From Bog-473 sp963738135 (GTDB taxonomy: Bacteria; Actinomycetota; Acidimicrobiia; Acidimicrobiales; RAAP-2): DNA of 64,000 nt. The notes beneath the pieces are model-generated. The model was given only the letters and a program-made list of their open reading frames with translations. It was not told the origin of the DNA and did no database searches. Positions 17,772 through 26,784 of the stretch are shown here, piece after piece (within the stretch, counting starts at the first letter, position 1; each line of letters opens with the position of its first letter). Position numbers and translations under genes: made by a program. The stretch is taken from positions 372,001 through 436,000 of the forward strand of contig CAVTVK010000005.1 of the NCBI GenBank assembly GCA_963738135.1, read 5' to 3'.

Positions 17772-19169
17772 GTGACCGACACCGCCCTCATCGACCCTGA
17801 CGTGCTCGAACGCGTCCTGTCCACCGCCTTGGTCGGCGGCGGCGACATGGCGGAGGTCTTCGCCGAGGACGCCGTCACGAACGGCGCCCTGCTCGACGAC
17901 CGCAGAATCGAAGAGCTCTCCTCCGGCCGGTCGCGCGGCGCCGGGATCCGGGTCGTCGACGGCGAGACGACCGGCTTCGCCCACACCGCCGACCTGAGCG
18001 AGGCGGGACTCCTGGCCGCCGCCCGAGCGGCGGCGGCGGTGGCGCGGCAGGGCGGGGACGGGGTGCGAACCGTGGCGCTCGAACCCCTGAGCGCCCACGG
18101 GCGGGGGGACCGCACGTCTCCGGACTCGATGGAAAAGGCGCGCAAGCTCGAGCTGCTCACCCGGGCCGACGATGCTGCCCGCGCGGCGGGCGATGCCATC
18201 ACCCAGGTCTCGGTCGGCTGCGGCGACAGCCGGCGGCGCATCCTCGTGGCCAACTCGGACGGGTTGTTCGCCCAGGACGAGCAGATCCGCACCCGCTTCA
18301 ACGTCACCTGTGTGGCGAACGGCGACACGGGGATGCAGACCGGTTACGAGTCGTTGGGCCGTACCGAGGGCTACGAGACCTTCGAGCGCCACCGGGTGGA
18401 GGACATCGCCGAGGTGGCGGCGACGCGGGCGCTGGCCAAGCTGTCGGCTCGCCCGGCACCCTCGGGGGAGGTGCCGATCGTGCTGGCGGGTGGGAGCGGC
18501 GGCATCCTCTTCCATGAGGCCTGCGGCCACGGGCTCGAGGCCGACCACATCGTCAAGGACTCCTCGGTCTACACCGGCCAGGTCGGCCAGTTGGTGGCCA
18601 GCCCGCTCGTGACGCTGGTCGACGACGGCACGGTGTTGGGCGAGTGGGGCAACTTCGCCATCGACGACGAGGGAAGCCTGCCCGGCCGCAACGTCCTCAT
18701 CGAGAACGGGATCCTCACGGACTACATGTGGGACTGGCTGCGTGCGCGCAAGGAGGGACGGGCCTCGTCGGGCAACGGGCGTCGCCAGAGCTACCAGCAT
18801 CTGCCGATGGTGCGGATGACCAACACGTACCTGCTCGCCGGCACGGAGGACCCCGAGGAGATCGTGGCCCAGACTCCCTCGGGCGTCTACGTCAAGAAGC
18901 TCGGCGGCGGGCAGGTCAATACCGCCACCGGCGACTTCGTCTTCGGGACCACCGAGGCCTACCTCATTGAGGGTGGTCGCATCACCGAGCCGTTGCGCGA
19001 CGCCAACCTCATCGGCAACGGTCCCGAAGTGCTGCGGCGCATCGACGCGGTGGCAACCGATTTCGACATGACGCCGGGCACCTGCGGCAAGGCCGGGCAG
19101 AGTGTCCCCGTCGGTTGCGGGCAGGCGACGTTGCGCATCACCGGCGTGACTCTCGGCGGCACGGCATGA
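17772..19169 (+). CDS. tldD: Metalloprotease TldD
   Basis: The catalytic subunit of the TldD/TldE protease, which trims and degrades small peptides and in some bacteria matures RiPP precursors. The 465-residue protein has the zinc-binding HExxxH motif as HEACGH at about residues 248-253, in ILFHEACGHGLEADHI, plus the downstream GCG-rich C-terminus. GTG start at 17772 is supported by the start-proximal TACGAT box; the frame is open upstream but overlaps the divergent gene. tldE follows with an ATGA overlap, as expected for a heterodimer. Confidence 0.93.
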   Translation: MTDTALIDPDVLERVLSTALVGGGDMAEVFAEDAVTNGALLDDRRIEELSSGRSRGAGIRVVDGETTGFAHTADLSEAGLLAAARAAAAVARQGGDGVRTVALEPLSAHGRGDRTSPDSMEKARKLELLTRADDAARAAGDAITQVSVGCGDSRRRILVANSDGLFAQDEQIRTRFNVTCVANGDTGMQTGYESLGRTEGYETFERHRVEDIAEVAATRALAKLSARPAPSGEVPIVLAGGSGGILFHEACGHGLEADHIVKDSSVYTGQVGQLVASPLVTLVDDGTVLGEWGNFAIDDEGSLPGRNVLIENGILTDYMWDWLRARKEGRASSGNGRRQSYQHLPMVRMTNTYLLAGTEDPEEIVAQTPSGVYVKKLGGGQVNTATGDFVFGTTEAYLIEGGRITEPLRDANLIGNGPEVLRRIDAVATDFDMTPGTCGKAGQSVPVGCGQATLRITGVTLGGTA

Positions 19170-20530
19170 GCGACGAGCTGCTCGACCTGGCCCAGTCGGT
19201 GATCGGGCGGGCCCAGCCCGGCGAGGGCATGGAGGTCTACGTGACCCGGGGCACCGAGACCGACGTCGCGTCGTACGAAGGCGAGGTGGAGTCACTGACC
19301 TCGGCCGACTCCTCGGGCGTGGGCATCCGCGTCGTGGTCGGGGACGCCGAGGGTGCCGGCAGCCAGGTCGGCTTCGCCTGGGCGGGCTCTCTCGAGCCGG
19401 AGGTCATCGCCGCCACGCTGGCGGACGCCCGCGACAATGCCCGTTTTGCCACACCGGATCCGGATGTCGTGCTGGCCACACCGGACGGCGTGGGGGCGGT
19501 GGAGCTCGACCTATGGGACGACGGCGTGGAGTCGACCCCGATGGAGAAGAAGGTCGCTCTGGCGATCGAGCTGGAGCGGGCGACCCGCGCCGCCGACCCC
19601 AGGGTCAGGCAGGTCTCGTCGGCCAACTACTCGGACAGCCGGGTCGAGGTGGCCCTGGCCTCCACCACCGGCCTCGCCTCGTCGCGGCGGCGTACGAGCG
19701 CCGCCCTCTCGGTGGAGGCCATCGCCGGGGAAGGGTCAGAGACGCAGACCGGCGGCGGGTTCAGCGTCGGCCGCGGCCCGGCGGAGCTGGTGCCCGACGA
19801 GGCGATGGACGATGCGGTGCTCCGGGCCACGCGCATGCTGGGGGCACAGAAGGTGCGCTCGGCCCACTGCACGGTGGTCTTCGATCCGCGCGTGGTGTCG
19901 ACGTTGCTGGGGGTCATGGCCTCCGCCCTCTCCGGGGAGGCGGTCGTCAAGGGCCGCTCGTTCTTCGCCGGCCGTATCGGCGAGACCATCGCCACCGGTG
20001 GGATCACCCTTGTCGACGACCCCACGGATGCCAGGGCGTACGGGGCCTCGTCGTACGACGGCGAGGGGTTGGCCAGCCGGCGCAACCTGCTGATTTCCGA
20101 GGGCATCCTCCGTATGTTCGTCTACGACACGGTCTCGGCCCGCCGCGCCGGGACGGTGTCGACCGGGTCCGCCGTGCGCGGTGGCTTCGCGGGCACGCCG
20201 GGAGCGGGGTGCCGCGCCCTGCTCCTGTCGCCGGGAACGAAGAGCCACGACGAGATCCTCGCCGCGGTCGGAGATGGCCTGTACGTGCAGTCGGTGTCGG
20301 GCATCCACTCGGGGGTGAACACCGTGAGCGGCGACTTCTCGGTCGGGGCGGAAGGCCTCATGATCGAGGGGGGTGCGCTGGCCCGCCCGGTACGGGAGGT
20401 GACGGTCGCCTCCACGCTGCAGCGGATGCTGCAGTCGGTCGTGGAAATCGGCGCCGACCTGCGCTGGTTGCCCGGTGTCGCCGCTGGTCAGACCCTCGCG
20501 ATCGCCGATATGGCTCTCAGCGGCGACTGA
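19166..20530 (+). CDS. tldE: TldE/PmbA-family protein
   Basis: The non-catalytic partner of TldD (PmbA family), 454 residues, lacking the HExxxH motif, as usual for TldE. ATG overlaps the tldD stop (ATGA), so translation is coupled. Recognisable features are SSGVGIRVVVGDAEG in the N-terminal domain and the C-terminal SGDFSVGAEGLMIEGG segment. Its 3' end lies 4 bp from the convergent zinc-ribbon gene. No RiPP precursor gene was noticed next to it, so housekeeping proteolysis is the default role. Confidence 0.92.
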   Translation: MSDELLDLAQSVIGRAQPGEGMEVYVTRGTETDVASYEGEVESLTSADSSGVGIRVVVGDAEGAGSQVGFAWAGSLEPEVIAATLADARDNARFATPDPDVVLATPDGVGAVELDLWDDGVESTPMEKKVALAIELERATRAADPRVRQVSSANYSDSRVEVALASTTGLASSRRRTSAALSVEAIAGEGSETQTGGGFSVGRGPAELVPDEAMDDAVLRATRMLGAQKVRSAHCTVVFDPRVVSTLLGVMASALSGEAVVKGRSFFAGRIGETIATGGITLVDDPTDARAYGASSYDGEGLASRRNLLISEGILRMFVYDTVSARRAGTVSTGSAVRGGFAGTPGAGCRALLLSPGTKSHDEILAAVGDGLYVQSVSGIHSGVNTVSGDFSVGAEGLMIEGGALARPVREVTVASTLQRMLQSVVEIGADLRWLPGVAAGQTLAIADMALSGD

Positions 20531-20534
20531 GCGT

Positions 20535-20921
20535 TCAGCTCGCCGAGCTCGAGGCCGGCGCGGCGTCCTTGCTCGAGCTGCTCTTGTCGGGGGTCCCGGA
20601 CCCGTTGCCGGCCTTGTCGGAGGCGGGCTCCTTCTTGGGTGACGAATCGCTGCCCGAGTTGCTGCTGCCCGAGTTGTCGCTGCCCCCGCCGTCGCTGCCG
20701 GAACTGTCGGCGCTCTTCTTGCCGGAGCCGTTGCCGGCCGAGGCCGCCCGCGAGTCCGTCTTGTAGAAGCCGCTGCCCTTCAGCACGATGCCCACGGCCC
20801 CGTAGACCTTGCGCAGCGCCTCACCGCAATCGGGACACTCGGTCAGCGGGTCGTCCGTGAAGCTCTGGACCGCTTCGAGGCGGTGCGCGCACGCGGTGCA
20901 TGCGTATTCATAGGTCGGCAA
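20535..20921 (-). CDS. FmdB-type zinc-ribbon protein with Ser/Gly-rich tail
   Basis: The first 50 residues are an FmdB/CxxC regulatory zinc ribbon: LPTYEYACTACAHRLEAVQS with CxxC, then CPDCGEALRKVYG with the second CxxC, and the conserved GSGFYKTD. TTG start at 20921 with ggagga upstream fits the usual MPTYEY start. The remaining 65 residues are a low-complexity Ser/Gly/Asp/Lys tail, presumably disordered. A TAGACT box about 45 nt upstream is a candidate promoter. Function of the family is poorly known; it is often linked to formamidase or amidase genes. Confidence 0.85.
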   Translation of the reverse strand: MPTYEYACTACAHRLEAVQSFTDDPLTECPDCGEALRKVYGAVGIVLKGSGFYKTDSRAASAGNGSGKKSADSSGSDGGGSDNSGSSNSGSDSSPKKEPASDKAGNGSGTPDKSSSSKDAAPASSSAS

Positions 20922-21022
20922 GGGACTCCTCCGGGGCCGCTGGTTGGCACTCACTGCCTGAGACTGCCAAGTCTACCCGCCGGAATACCGCGCCGGCGTC
21001 GGACCGCGGTCATCGCAGGTCG

Positions 21023-21028
21023 TAGACT
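21023..21028 (+). promoter_or_regulatory. Leaderless-type -10 box for moaC
   Basis: TAGACT, preceded by G, ends 8 nt before the moaC GTG with no ribosome-binding site between. Confidence 0.5.
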
Positions 21029-21036
21029 TCACCCTC

Positions 21037-21528
21037 GTGTCCGACCGCATGCTGGCCAACCTCGACCCGTTGGGCGGCGCCCGCATGGTCGATGTCACTC
21101 CGCGCGAGCCCACGCACCGCCGGGCCCTGGCCCGCTGCCGGGTCTCCATGTTGCCCGAGACCACCACGAAGGTGGCCAACAACGCCATCACCAAGGGGGA
21201 TGTCCTGGCGGCAGCGCGGATCGCCGGGATCCAGGCGGCCAAGCGCACGGCCGAGCTGATCCCCATGTGCCACCCCGTGCTGGTCGGCTCCATCGGCGTC
21301 AACTTCTCCATCGGCGACGACTTCGTCGAGGTCGAGGCCCAGGTCGAGAGCGTCGATCGCACCGGCGTCGAGATGGAGGCGATGACCGCCTGCGCTGTCG
21401 CGGCGCTCACCGTGTACGACATGTGCAAGTCGGCGGACCGCACCATGACGGTGGAGCACCTGGCGCTCTGGGAGAAGTCCGGGGGCCGTTCTGGACCGTG
21501 GCGCCGGCCCGGGGCCACCACCCTTTAA
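21037..21528 (+). CDS. moaC: Cyclic pyranopterin monophosphate synthase MoaC
   Basis: Converts the MoaA product to cyclic pyranopterin monophosphate in molybdenum-cofactor synthesis. The 163-residue protein contains the substrate-binding AELIPMCHPVLVG segment and the conserved GVEMEAMTACAVAALTVYDM with the catalytic lysine in MCKSADR. The GTG start agrees with the TAGACT box 8 nt upstream. No other moa gene is nearby. The last 20 residues (after LWEKSGG) are poorly conserved. Confidence 0.94.
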   Translation: MSDRMLANLDPLGGARMVDVTPREPTHRRALARCRVSMLPETTTKVANNAITKGDVLAAARIAGIQAAKRTAELIPMCHPVLVGSIGVNFSIGDDFVEVEAQVESVDRTGVEMEAMTACAVAALTVYDMCKSADRTMTVEHLALWEKSGGRSGPWRRPGATTL

Positions 21529-21604
21529 TTCGTCTCCCCTCTCATTCGTCTTCCCTTGCGCCGGCGGGCGGTCGTCGCCGGCAAGCCTGAATCTCTCAGT
21601 GGTC

Positions 21605-21610
21605 TACATT
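21605..21610 (+). promoter_or_regulatory. Leaderless-type -10 box for the carboxyltransferase gene
   Basis: TACATT ends 8 nt before the GTG at 21619. It helps decide that start over upstream TTG or downstream GTG codons. Confidence 0.45.
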
Positions 21611-21618
21611 CGGCTGCG

Positions 21619-22965
21619 GTGACCCGAGTGGAAGAGGCGCCCAAGATCGGCAAGGGAATCGTCGGCGCCATCACGTCGGAGGTCGAGCGGATCGGCGGAC
21701 GCGACGCGGTCATTGCCCGATCGCTGGTTACCCTGCGCCGCGGAGCGATCACGTATGCCGATGGGGTGCGGTTGGCCGAGGCGGCTGACCAGGCCCGCGA
21801 GCTCGGCATCCCCTTCGTCTTCTTCGTGGCGTCGAGCGGCGCCGACGTCGTCGATGGTGTGGCGGCTTTGCATGGGTGGGGTCGTGCGGCCGCCGCCATC
21901 GTTCGCTGTAGCGGGCAGGTGCCTGTCATTGCCGCCGCGACGGGGCCAGTGGTGTCCGGGCCCGCGCTGCTGCTCGGCCTCTCCGACCTGGTCGTCATGA
22001 GCTCCGAGGCGGTGGCCTTCGTCTCGGGTCCGCAGATGGTGGCGGAATTCACAGGGATAGAGGTGGGGATCAGCCAATTGGGAGGCGCGGCCGTGCACGC
22101 CACCGCCAGCGGTCTGTGCGCAGTGCAGTCCGAGGACGTGGACGGCGCCGTGGCCGAGCTCCTCGAGTACCTGCCGTCCAACACCGACGAAGTCCCCCCG
22201 CAGGCCCCTGTCAGCGATTCGGTGCTGCGCCCGACCCCCGAGCTCCGCGCCGTCATTCCCGACCGCAAGGCGGCCACCTACGACGTCCGGGACGTGGTGC
22301 GCTCGCTGAGCGACGAGGGCGAATTCCGGGAGCTCTGGCCGCGCTGGGCGGGGCAGCTGGTAACCGCGTTCGCCCGACTCGGTGGCATGCCGGTCGGTTT
22401 CGTGGCCAACCAGCCGCGCATTCTGGCCGGGACCCTCGACATCGCCGCCTCGCAGAAGGGCGCCCGTTTCGTGCGACTGTGCGACGCCTTCAACCTGCCC
22501 ATCGTCAGCCTCGTCGACACGCCGGGATTCCTGCCGGGGAAGGATCTCGAGTGGCGCGGCATGATCCGGCACGGCGCCGAGCTGGCCTTCGCCTACGCCC
22601 AGGCGACGGTGCCCCGGCTGTGCCTCATCCTGCGCAAGGCCTTCGGCGGCGCCTACATCGTCATGGACTCGCGGGGCATCGGCAACGACGTCTGCCTGGC
22701 CTGGCCCGGTGCCGAGGTGGCCGTCATGGGGGCGTCGGGCGCTGTGCAGATCCTCCATCGGGGCCTCGAACCGGGGCAGCGGGCAGACAGGGAGCAGGCC
22801 TACGAAGAGGCCTATCTGAACCCCTGGCCGGCATCGGAGCGGGGTCTGGTCGACCAGGTCGTGGATCCGGCGGAGAGCCGAATCGTGCTGTGCAGCATTT
22901 TGCGCCAGCTCTGCACGAAACGGGAGCTGGTGGTCGGTCGGAAGCATGATGCCGGTCCTCAATAG
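21619..22965 (+). CDS. Acyl-CoA carboxylase carboxyltransferase (beta) subunit, short form
   Basis: Carboxyltransferase of the acetyl/propionyl-CoA carboxylase family: moves a carboxyl group from biotin to an acyl-CoA. The C-terminal half is clear (DTPGFLPGKDLEWRGMIRHG, RKAFGGAYIVMDSR, then AWPGAEVAVMGASGAVQI). The N-terminal crotonase-like half is recognisable (SGPQMVAEFTG, LGGAAVHATASG, YLPSN) but lacks the usual 60-80 residue N-terminal segment with the glycine-rich start; total 448 residues against about 510-550. No biotin carboxylase or BCCP gene is adjacent. Could be a decarboxylase or a non-canonical beta subunit. Confidence 0.85.
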   Translation: MTRVEEAPKIGKGIVGAITSEVERIGGRDAVIARSLVTLRRGAITYADGVRLAEAADQARELGIPFVFFVASSGADVVDGVAALHGWGRAAAAIVRCSGQVPVIAAATGPVVSGPALLLGLSDLVVMSSEAVAFVSGPQMVAEFTGIEVGISQLGGAAVHATASGLCAVQSEDVDGAVAELLEYLPSNTDEVPPQAPVSDSVLRPTPELRAVIPDRKAATYDVRDVVRSLSDEGEFRELWPRWAGQLVTAFARLGGMPVGFVANQPRILAGTLDIAASQKGARFVRLCDAFNLPIVSLVDTPGFLPGKDLEWRGMIRHGAELAFAYAQATVPRLCLILRKAFGGAYIVMDSRGIGNDVCLAWPGAEVAVMGASGAVQILHRGLEPGQRADREQAYEEAYLNPWPASERGLVDQVVDPAESRIVLCSILRQLCTKRELVVGRKHDAGPQ

Positions 22966-23050
22966 GGGTTCAACTGGGAAAACGTGATTTGTCACAATTT
23001 CGTAACGAGGCTGAGGTGCTTTCGACGCCGAACCCGGTAAAAGATCGGGC

Positions 23051-23377
23051 ATGATCAGCGATGTGGTCCCCCCCACAGACGACGCGTTGTTCGTTCTCGA
23101 GTCCTGCCACAGCACGTGGATCTTCGATACGGAGAGAATGCGGTTCCGACGGGTGCTGAAGGGTCTGGCGCTCGATGCGCATGCCGCCACCACCGCGTGG
23201 CGGGCCTACTACGGACTCGAGATCGATCCGATCTCGGAGTCGTTCGTCGTGCTGTTGAATCCCGAGGGCACACGCCTCCTCCGGTCGTGGCGCCACGTGG
23301 AGCACTGCCCGCAGTGCGGGGGCAACCAGACCGCCGAGCTGTCGCTCGACGAGTTGCGGGGCGCCTCGCTGGCCTAG
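23051..23377 (+). CDS. Conserved-looking hypothetical protein with a CPQCGG motif
   Basis: A 108-residue soluble protein from ATG, preceded by an AT-richer stretch with TAAAAG 7 nt before the start. Features are LESCHSTWIFDTERMRFRRVLKG near residues 16-38 and a CPQCGG pair at about 86-91 that could hold a metal with upstream Cys/His. I recall similar sequences in actinobacteria but cannot name a function. Stand-alone gene. Confidence 0.6.
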   Translation: MISDVVPPTDDALFVLESCHSTWIFDTERMRFRRVLKGLALDAHAATTAWRAYYGLEIDPISESFVVLLNPEGTRLLRSWRHVEHCPQCGGNQTAELSLDELRGASLA

Positions 23378-23447
23378 CGCCCCGGCGCTCTGGAGTGCAT
23401 GGCGTGGTGGCGGCGAGCCGGGCGAGGTCCGGTGCGGCCGGCCCGAA

Positions 23448-24308
23448 TCACGGGGGACCGGACGAACCTTGCCGCTTGTCCCTGCGATCGGCGCGCTCGA
23501 TCTCGCGTTCGACGTCGGACCAGACCAGCGGATCGGTGTCCTCGCCGGCACTCTCGGCCGCCTGGGCCCGCGTCATGATCACGAAAGCCACCGTCCACAG
23601 GACGGCGATCGTGCTCAGCTTGGCCAGGAAGCCGGCCAATTGCTGGTCGAGGAGCGGGGTCATGTCGAGAACGTTGCCCGCATGGGTGAAGGCGGGATAC
23701 AGGGAGTGCCGGGCGAAGATCCACACGATGGAGAGGAAACTCGGCACGATCGACTGCACGATGAGATAGCCGCCGCGCCCCAGCGTCGAGAGGCGCTGGG
23801 CTCCGGGCAATTCGGTCAGGACGGGCGCCCACAACACGAAGCCCGATCCGAGCACGACCAGCTCGATGAGGGCTCGGGCGATCACCGAGTGGGCCGCCAG
23901 ATTGACCGCGCCCACGGTCAACGTGCCCACTGCGACGACGGTGACGATGGCCACGGCTGGAAGCGGCCGGACCACCACGCGCAGCACGGCGTCGACCGCG
24001 GCCGGCCGGGTCAGGCGGGCGATGACAGGTCGGGGTGTCCCGAGGACGAGGAGCGGCGGCACCGCCAGGGTCAGCAACAAGCGCTGAAGCACCAGCGCCA
24101 GCAGCAGCCAATGATTGGCCAGATCCGCCAGCGGCCAGGTCAGGGCGAGGGCGAGGAGAACGACACCGCCGAGGAAGAGCAGCTTCTGGCGTGTCGTGGC
24201 GGTGGAACCGGGCTGCTGCGTGGCCCACACGTAGCCGGCGACGAGGGCGAGCAGGGCGAGCAGCCACGCCAGGTGGAGATGCCAGTCGAACGGACGGCCG
24301 GCGGCCAT
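23448..24308 (-). CDS. CtaG-like cytochrome c oxidase assembly membrane protein
   Basis: A predicted 7-TM protein of about 286 residues resembling the CtaG (caa3-type) copper/oxidase assembly factor of Gram-positive bacteria. Helices start at WLLALLALVAGYVW, and the family-typical stretch LVLQRLLLTLAVPPLLVLGTP and the segment ARHSLYPAFTHAGNVLDMTPLLDQQLAG are present. The C-terminal tail is charged and cytoplasmic. Start either ATG 24308 or the adjoining GTG 24311. Divergent from pafBC; no oxidase genes are in the window. Confidence 0.8.
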   Translation of the reverse strand: MAAGRPFDWHLHLAWLLALLALVAGYVWATQQPGSTATTRQKLLFLGGVVLLALALTWPLADLANHWLLLALVLQRLLLTLAVPPLLVLGTPRPVIARLTRPAAVDAVLRVVVRPLPAVAIVTVVAVGTLTVGAVNLAAHSVIARALIELVVLGSGFVLWAPVLTELPGAQRLSTLGRGGYLIVQSIVPSFLSIVWIFARHSLYPAFTHAGNVLDMTPLLDQQLAGFLAKLSTIAVLWTVAFVIMTRAQAAESAGEDTDPLVWSDVEREIERADRRDKRQGSSGPP

Positions 24309-24327
24309 CACCGGCCGGCGCCCGCCG

Positions 24328-24333
24328 TAGGCT
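24328..24333 (+). promoter_or_regulatory. Leaderless-type -10 box for pafBC
   Basis: TAGGCT, preceded by G, ends 7 nt before the pafBC ATG. The same cgtaggctct core recurs before gpsA. Confidence 0.5.
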
Positions 24334-24340
24334 CTGGGCG

Positions 24341-26318
24341 ATGGAGGCCCCCGCGAAGCTCGACCGGCTGGAGCGCGTCACCGACCTCGTGCTGGTGCTG
24401 CTCGACACCCGCCAGCCCTTGACGCTCGACGCCATCGCGCACCAGGTCCCCGGGTATCCCGTCGAACACTCCGCCCGCCGCCAGGCCTTCGAGCGCGACA
24501 AGCGGCTGCTGCGCGACGAGGGCATCCCGGTTCTCACGCAACGCCTGCCGGGCCACGAGCAGTACGGCTACCAGATCGATCGCGAGTCGTTCTACCTGCC
24601 CGACCTCGACCTCGAACCCGACGAGCAAGTTGCGCTCCACCTCGCCGTCGCCGGCGTCCACCTCGGCGATCCTAGTGGCCGCGATGCGCTGCTGAAGCTG
24701 GGCGCAGCCGGGCTGGGGGACGTGCGACCCATTGCGTCCTTGGTGCCGTCGGCCGCGCTCATCGAGCTGTTCGAAGCGGTCCGCACCCACGCTGCCGCGA
24801 CGTTCGCCTACCGGGCCGAGCAGCGCCACGTCGCACCGGTGGGTTTGTGGTTCCGCTTCGGCCACTGGTACCTGGTGGCCTGGGATCTGGACCGCTCGGC
24901 CGTGCGGACCTTCCGGGTGGATCGCATCGAAGGGGAGGTTGCCCGCGGCGACGCCGGCGACGCCGTCGTGCCCGCCGACGTCACCGTGGACGTGAAGGCG
25001 GCGCTGCCCGACGAGCCCTGGGAGGTGGACGACGAGAACCGGGTCGAAATGCGAGTGAGGGTCGACGGGCTCGAGGCGCGTCGGGTGGTCGATGAGGTAG
25101 GGGCGGACAAGGTAGTCCGCCGTCACAGCGACGGGTCGGTCGAACTCGTCCTCGGTGTGTCGTCCTTCGTGTCCATCCGCTCCTGGGTGCTCGGACTGCT
25201 CGACCACGTCACCGTCATGGAGCCGGAGTCGTTCCGGGACGAGCTCATCGCCTGGCTCGGCGCAGTCACCGCACCGGCAGGGTCCTTCCCGGCCCAGGCC
25301 AGGTACCCGCAGCTCGATGGCGCGGCAGCCGACGAGGAGCCGCCGCCGGCACGCAGCGCGCCGGGGCACGAGACGAGCCGGCGCCTGCGTCGCCTGTTGG
25401 CGTTGGTCGGCTGGTTGGCGCAGGTGGGGGAGGCGCCGATCGCCGACGCGGCGCTGCGGTTCGGCATGAGCGAGAAGGAGCTGGTTGCCGAGTTGGAGCT
25501 GGCCGCCTGCTGCGGCATCCCTCCCTACACGCCGGACACGCTCATGGAGATTGAGGTGTCGGAGAGCTCGGTGCGGGCCTTTCTGCCGGCGGAGTACGCC
25601 CGGCCCCGCCGCCTCACCCCGGCCGAGGGCTTCGCCGTGGCGGCATCGGCCCGCCTGCTGCTCAGCGTGCCGGGTTCGGACGACGACGCCCTGCGCCGCG
25701 CCCTGGCCAAGCTCGATGCCGCACTCGGGTCCCGCGAAGCGGTCGGGCTCGATGTCGACACGCCGGCCCACCTCGCTGCGGTGCGCGACGCGGCGGACGC
25801 GCACCGGGCCGTCGAGATCGACTATCTGTCAGGGTCTCGTGACGAGCTCACCACCCGCACGGTGGAGCCGGAGCAGGTGGCCACCATCGACGGGCACTGG
25901 TATCTCGACGCCTACTGCCACCGGGCCGGCGACATGCGGCGGTTCCGCGTCGACCGCATCGGCGGCGTCCGTCCGCTGGAGCGCAGCCCGGAGCCGGCCG
26001 TCGACGCGGGCGCGGCCGCTCGAGGAGATGTTCGTGCCGGGACCGGGTGCCGTCGAGGTCCACCTGCAGCTCGGCCCGGGCGCGCAGTGGGTGCCCGAAT
26101 CGGTGCCGGTACGCGCCGTCCGCCACGACGGCGACGGCACCGTGACCGACGTGGTGCTCGACGTCTCCGGTATGGCGTGGTTCGAGCGGCTGCTCCTGCA
26201 GCTCGGCCCGGCCGCCCGGGTGGTCAGCCCGCCCGAGCTGACGGGTTTGGCAGCGGACGCGGCTCGTCGCGTGCTGGCGCGCTACGCCGTCAGCGCGGCC
26301 GATATCGTCGCTCCATGA
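24341..26318 (+). CDS. pafBC: PafBC fused WYL-domain transcriptional regulator (frameshifted near 26013)
   Basis: A natural fusion of PafB and PafC, the WYL-domain activator of the RecA-independent DNA-damage response in actinobacteria. Order: HTH 1 (about residues 5-60), WYL 1 (FAYRAEQRHVAPVGLW...RFGHWYLVAWD), WCX 1, HTH 2 (LRRLLALVGWLAQVG, from about 347), WYL 2 (IDYLSG...DGHWYLDAYCHRAGDMRRFRVDR), WCX 2. One extra base near 26008-26018 throws the last 100 residues out of frame; the correct frame continues PLEEMFVPGPG and ends at 26318, overlapping the next ATG. About 658 residues when repaired. It is not next to Pup-proteasome genes here. Confidence 0.85.
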
Positions 26319-26731
26319 GCGACATGAACGATTTCAACCGAACGGTGATCGAGGAGTTCCGGGCCAACCACGGCAAGGTGGGCGGCGGTTTCGCCGGCGC
26401 TCCGGTGGTGCTGCTGACGACCACCGGGGCCAAGACGGGGCGGAAGCGGGTGAACCCGCTCGTCGCGCTGGTCCAAGGCGACCACCTCTACGTCGTCGCC
26501 TCCAAGGGGGGAGCGCCCACCAGTCCGGACTGGTACCACAACCTGCTGGCCCATCCCGAGGTCGAGGTCGAGTTCGGCGACGACCAATTCTCGGCCACGG
26601 CCGTGCCGATGGTCTCGGGGCCGGAGCGGGACCGCCTCTACGCCGCCCAGGTGGCGGTGCAGCCGGGCTTTGCCGACTACGAGAAGGCGACGACGCGGGT
26701 GATCCCGGTCGTGGAGCTCCGCCGGGCCTGA
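26315..26731 (+). CDS. F420-dependent nitroreductase-family protein (Ddn-like)
   Basis: A 138-residue split-beta-barrel protein of the deazaflavin-dependent nitroreductase family, which uses reduced F420 to reduce quinones or nitro compounds. Typical segments are LLTTTGAKTGRKRVNPL (phosphate/F420 binding), YVVASKGGAPTSPDWYHNLLAHPEVEVE and YEKATTRVIPVVEL. The ATG overlaps the end of PafBC (ATGA). Because of the upstream indel, a naive translation fuses it to PafBC; I treat it as a separate gene. CofC at 31 kb supports F420 use by this organism. Confidence 0.9.
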   Translation: MSDMNDFNRTVIEEFRANHGKVGGGFAGAPVVLLTTTGAKTGRKRVNPLVALVQGDHLYVVASKGGAPTSPDWYHNLLAHPEVEVEFGDDQFSATAVPMVSGPERDRLYAAQVAVQPGFADYEKATTRVIPVVELRRA

Positions 26732-26784
26732 CTTCGGACCGACCGTTCATCCCCGCCAGGACATCGGGGCGACGGGAGGCCAGC

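Noticed and set aside
17310..19295. 661-codon reverse frame
   Set aside because: Only its last 147 codons are the thioesterase; the rest is antisense to tldD.
24341..26731. Apparent fusion of PafBC to the Ddn-like reductase
   Set aside because: Created by one extra base near 26013; the alternate frame restores the PafC C-terminus and a stop that overlaps the reductase ATG.
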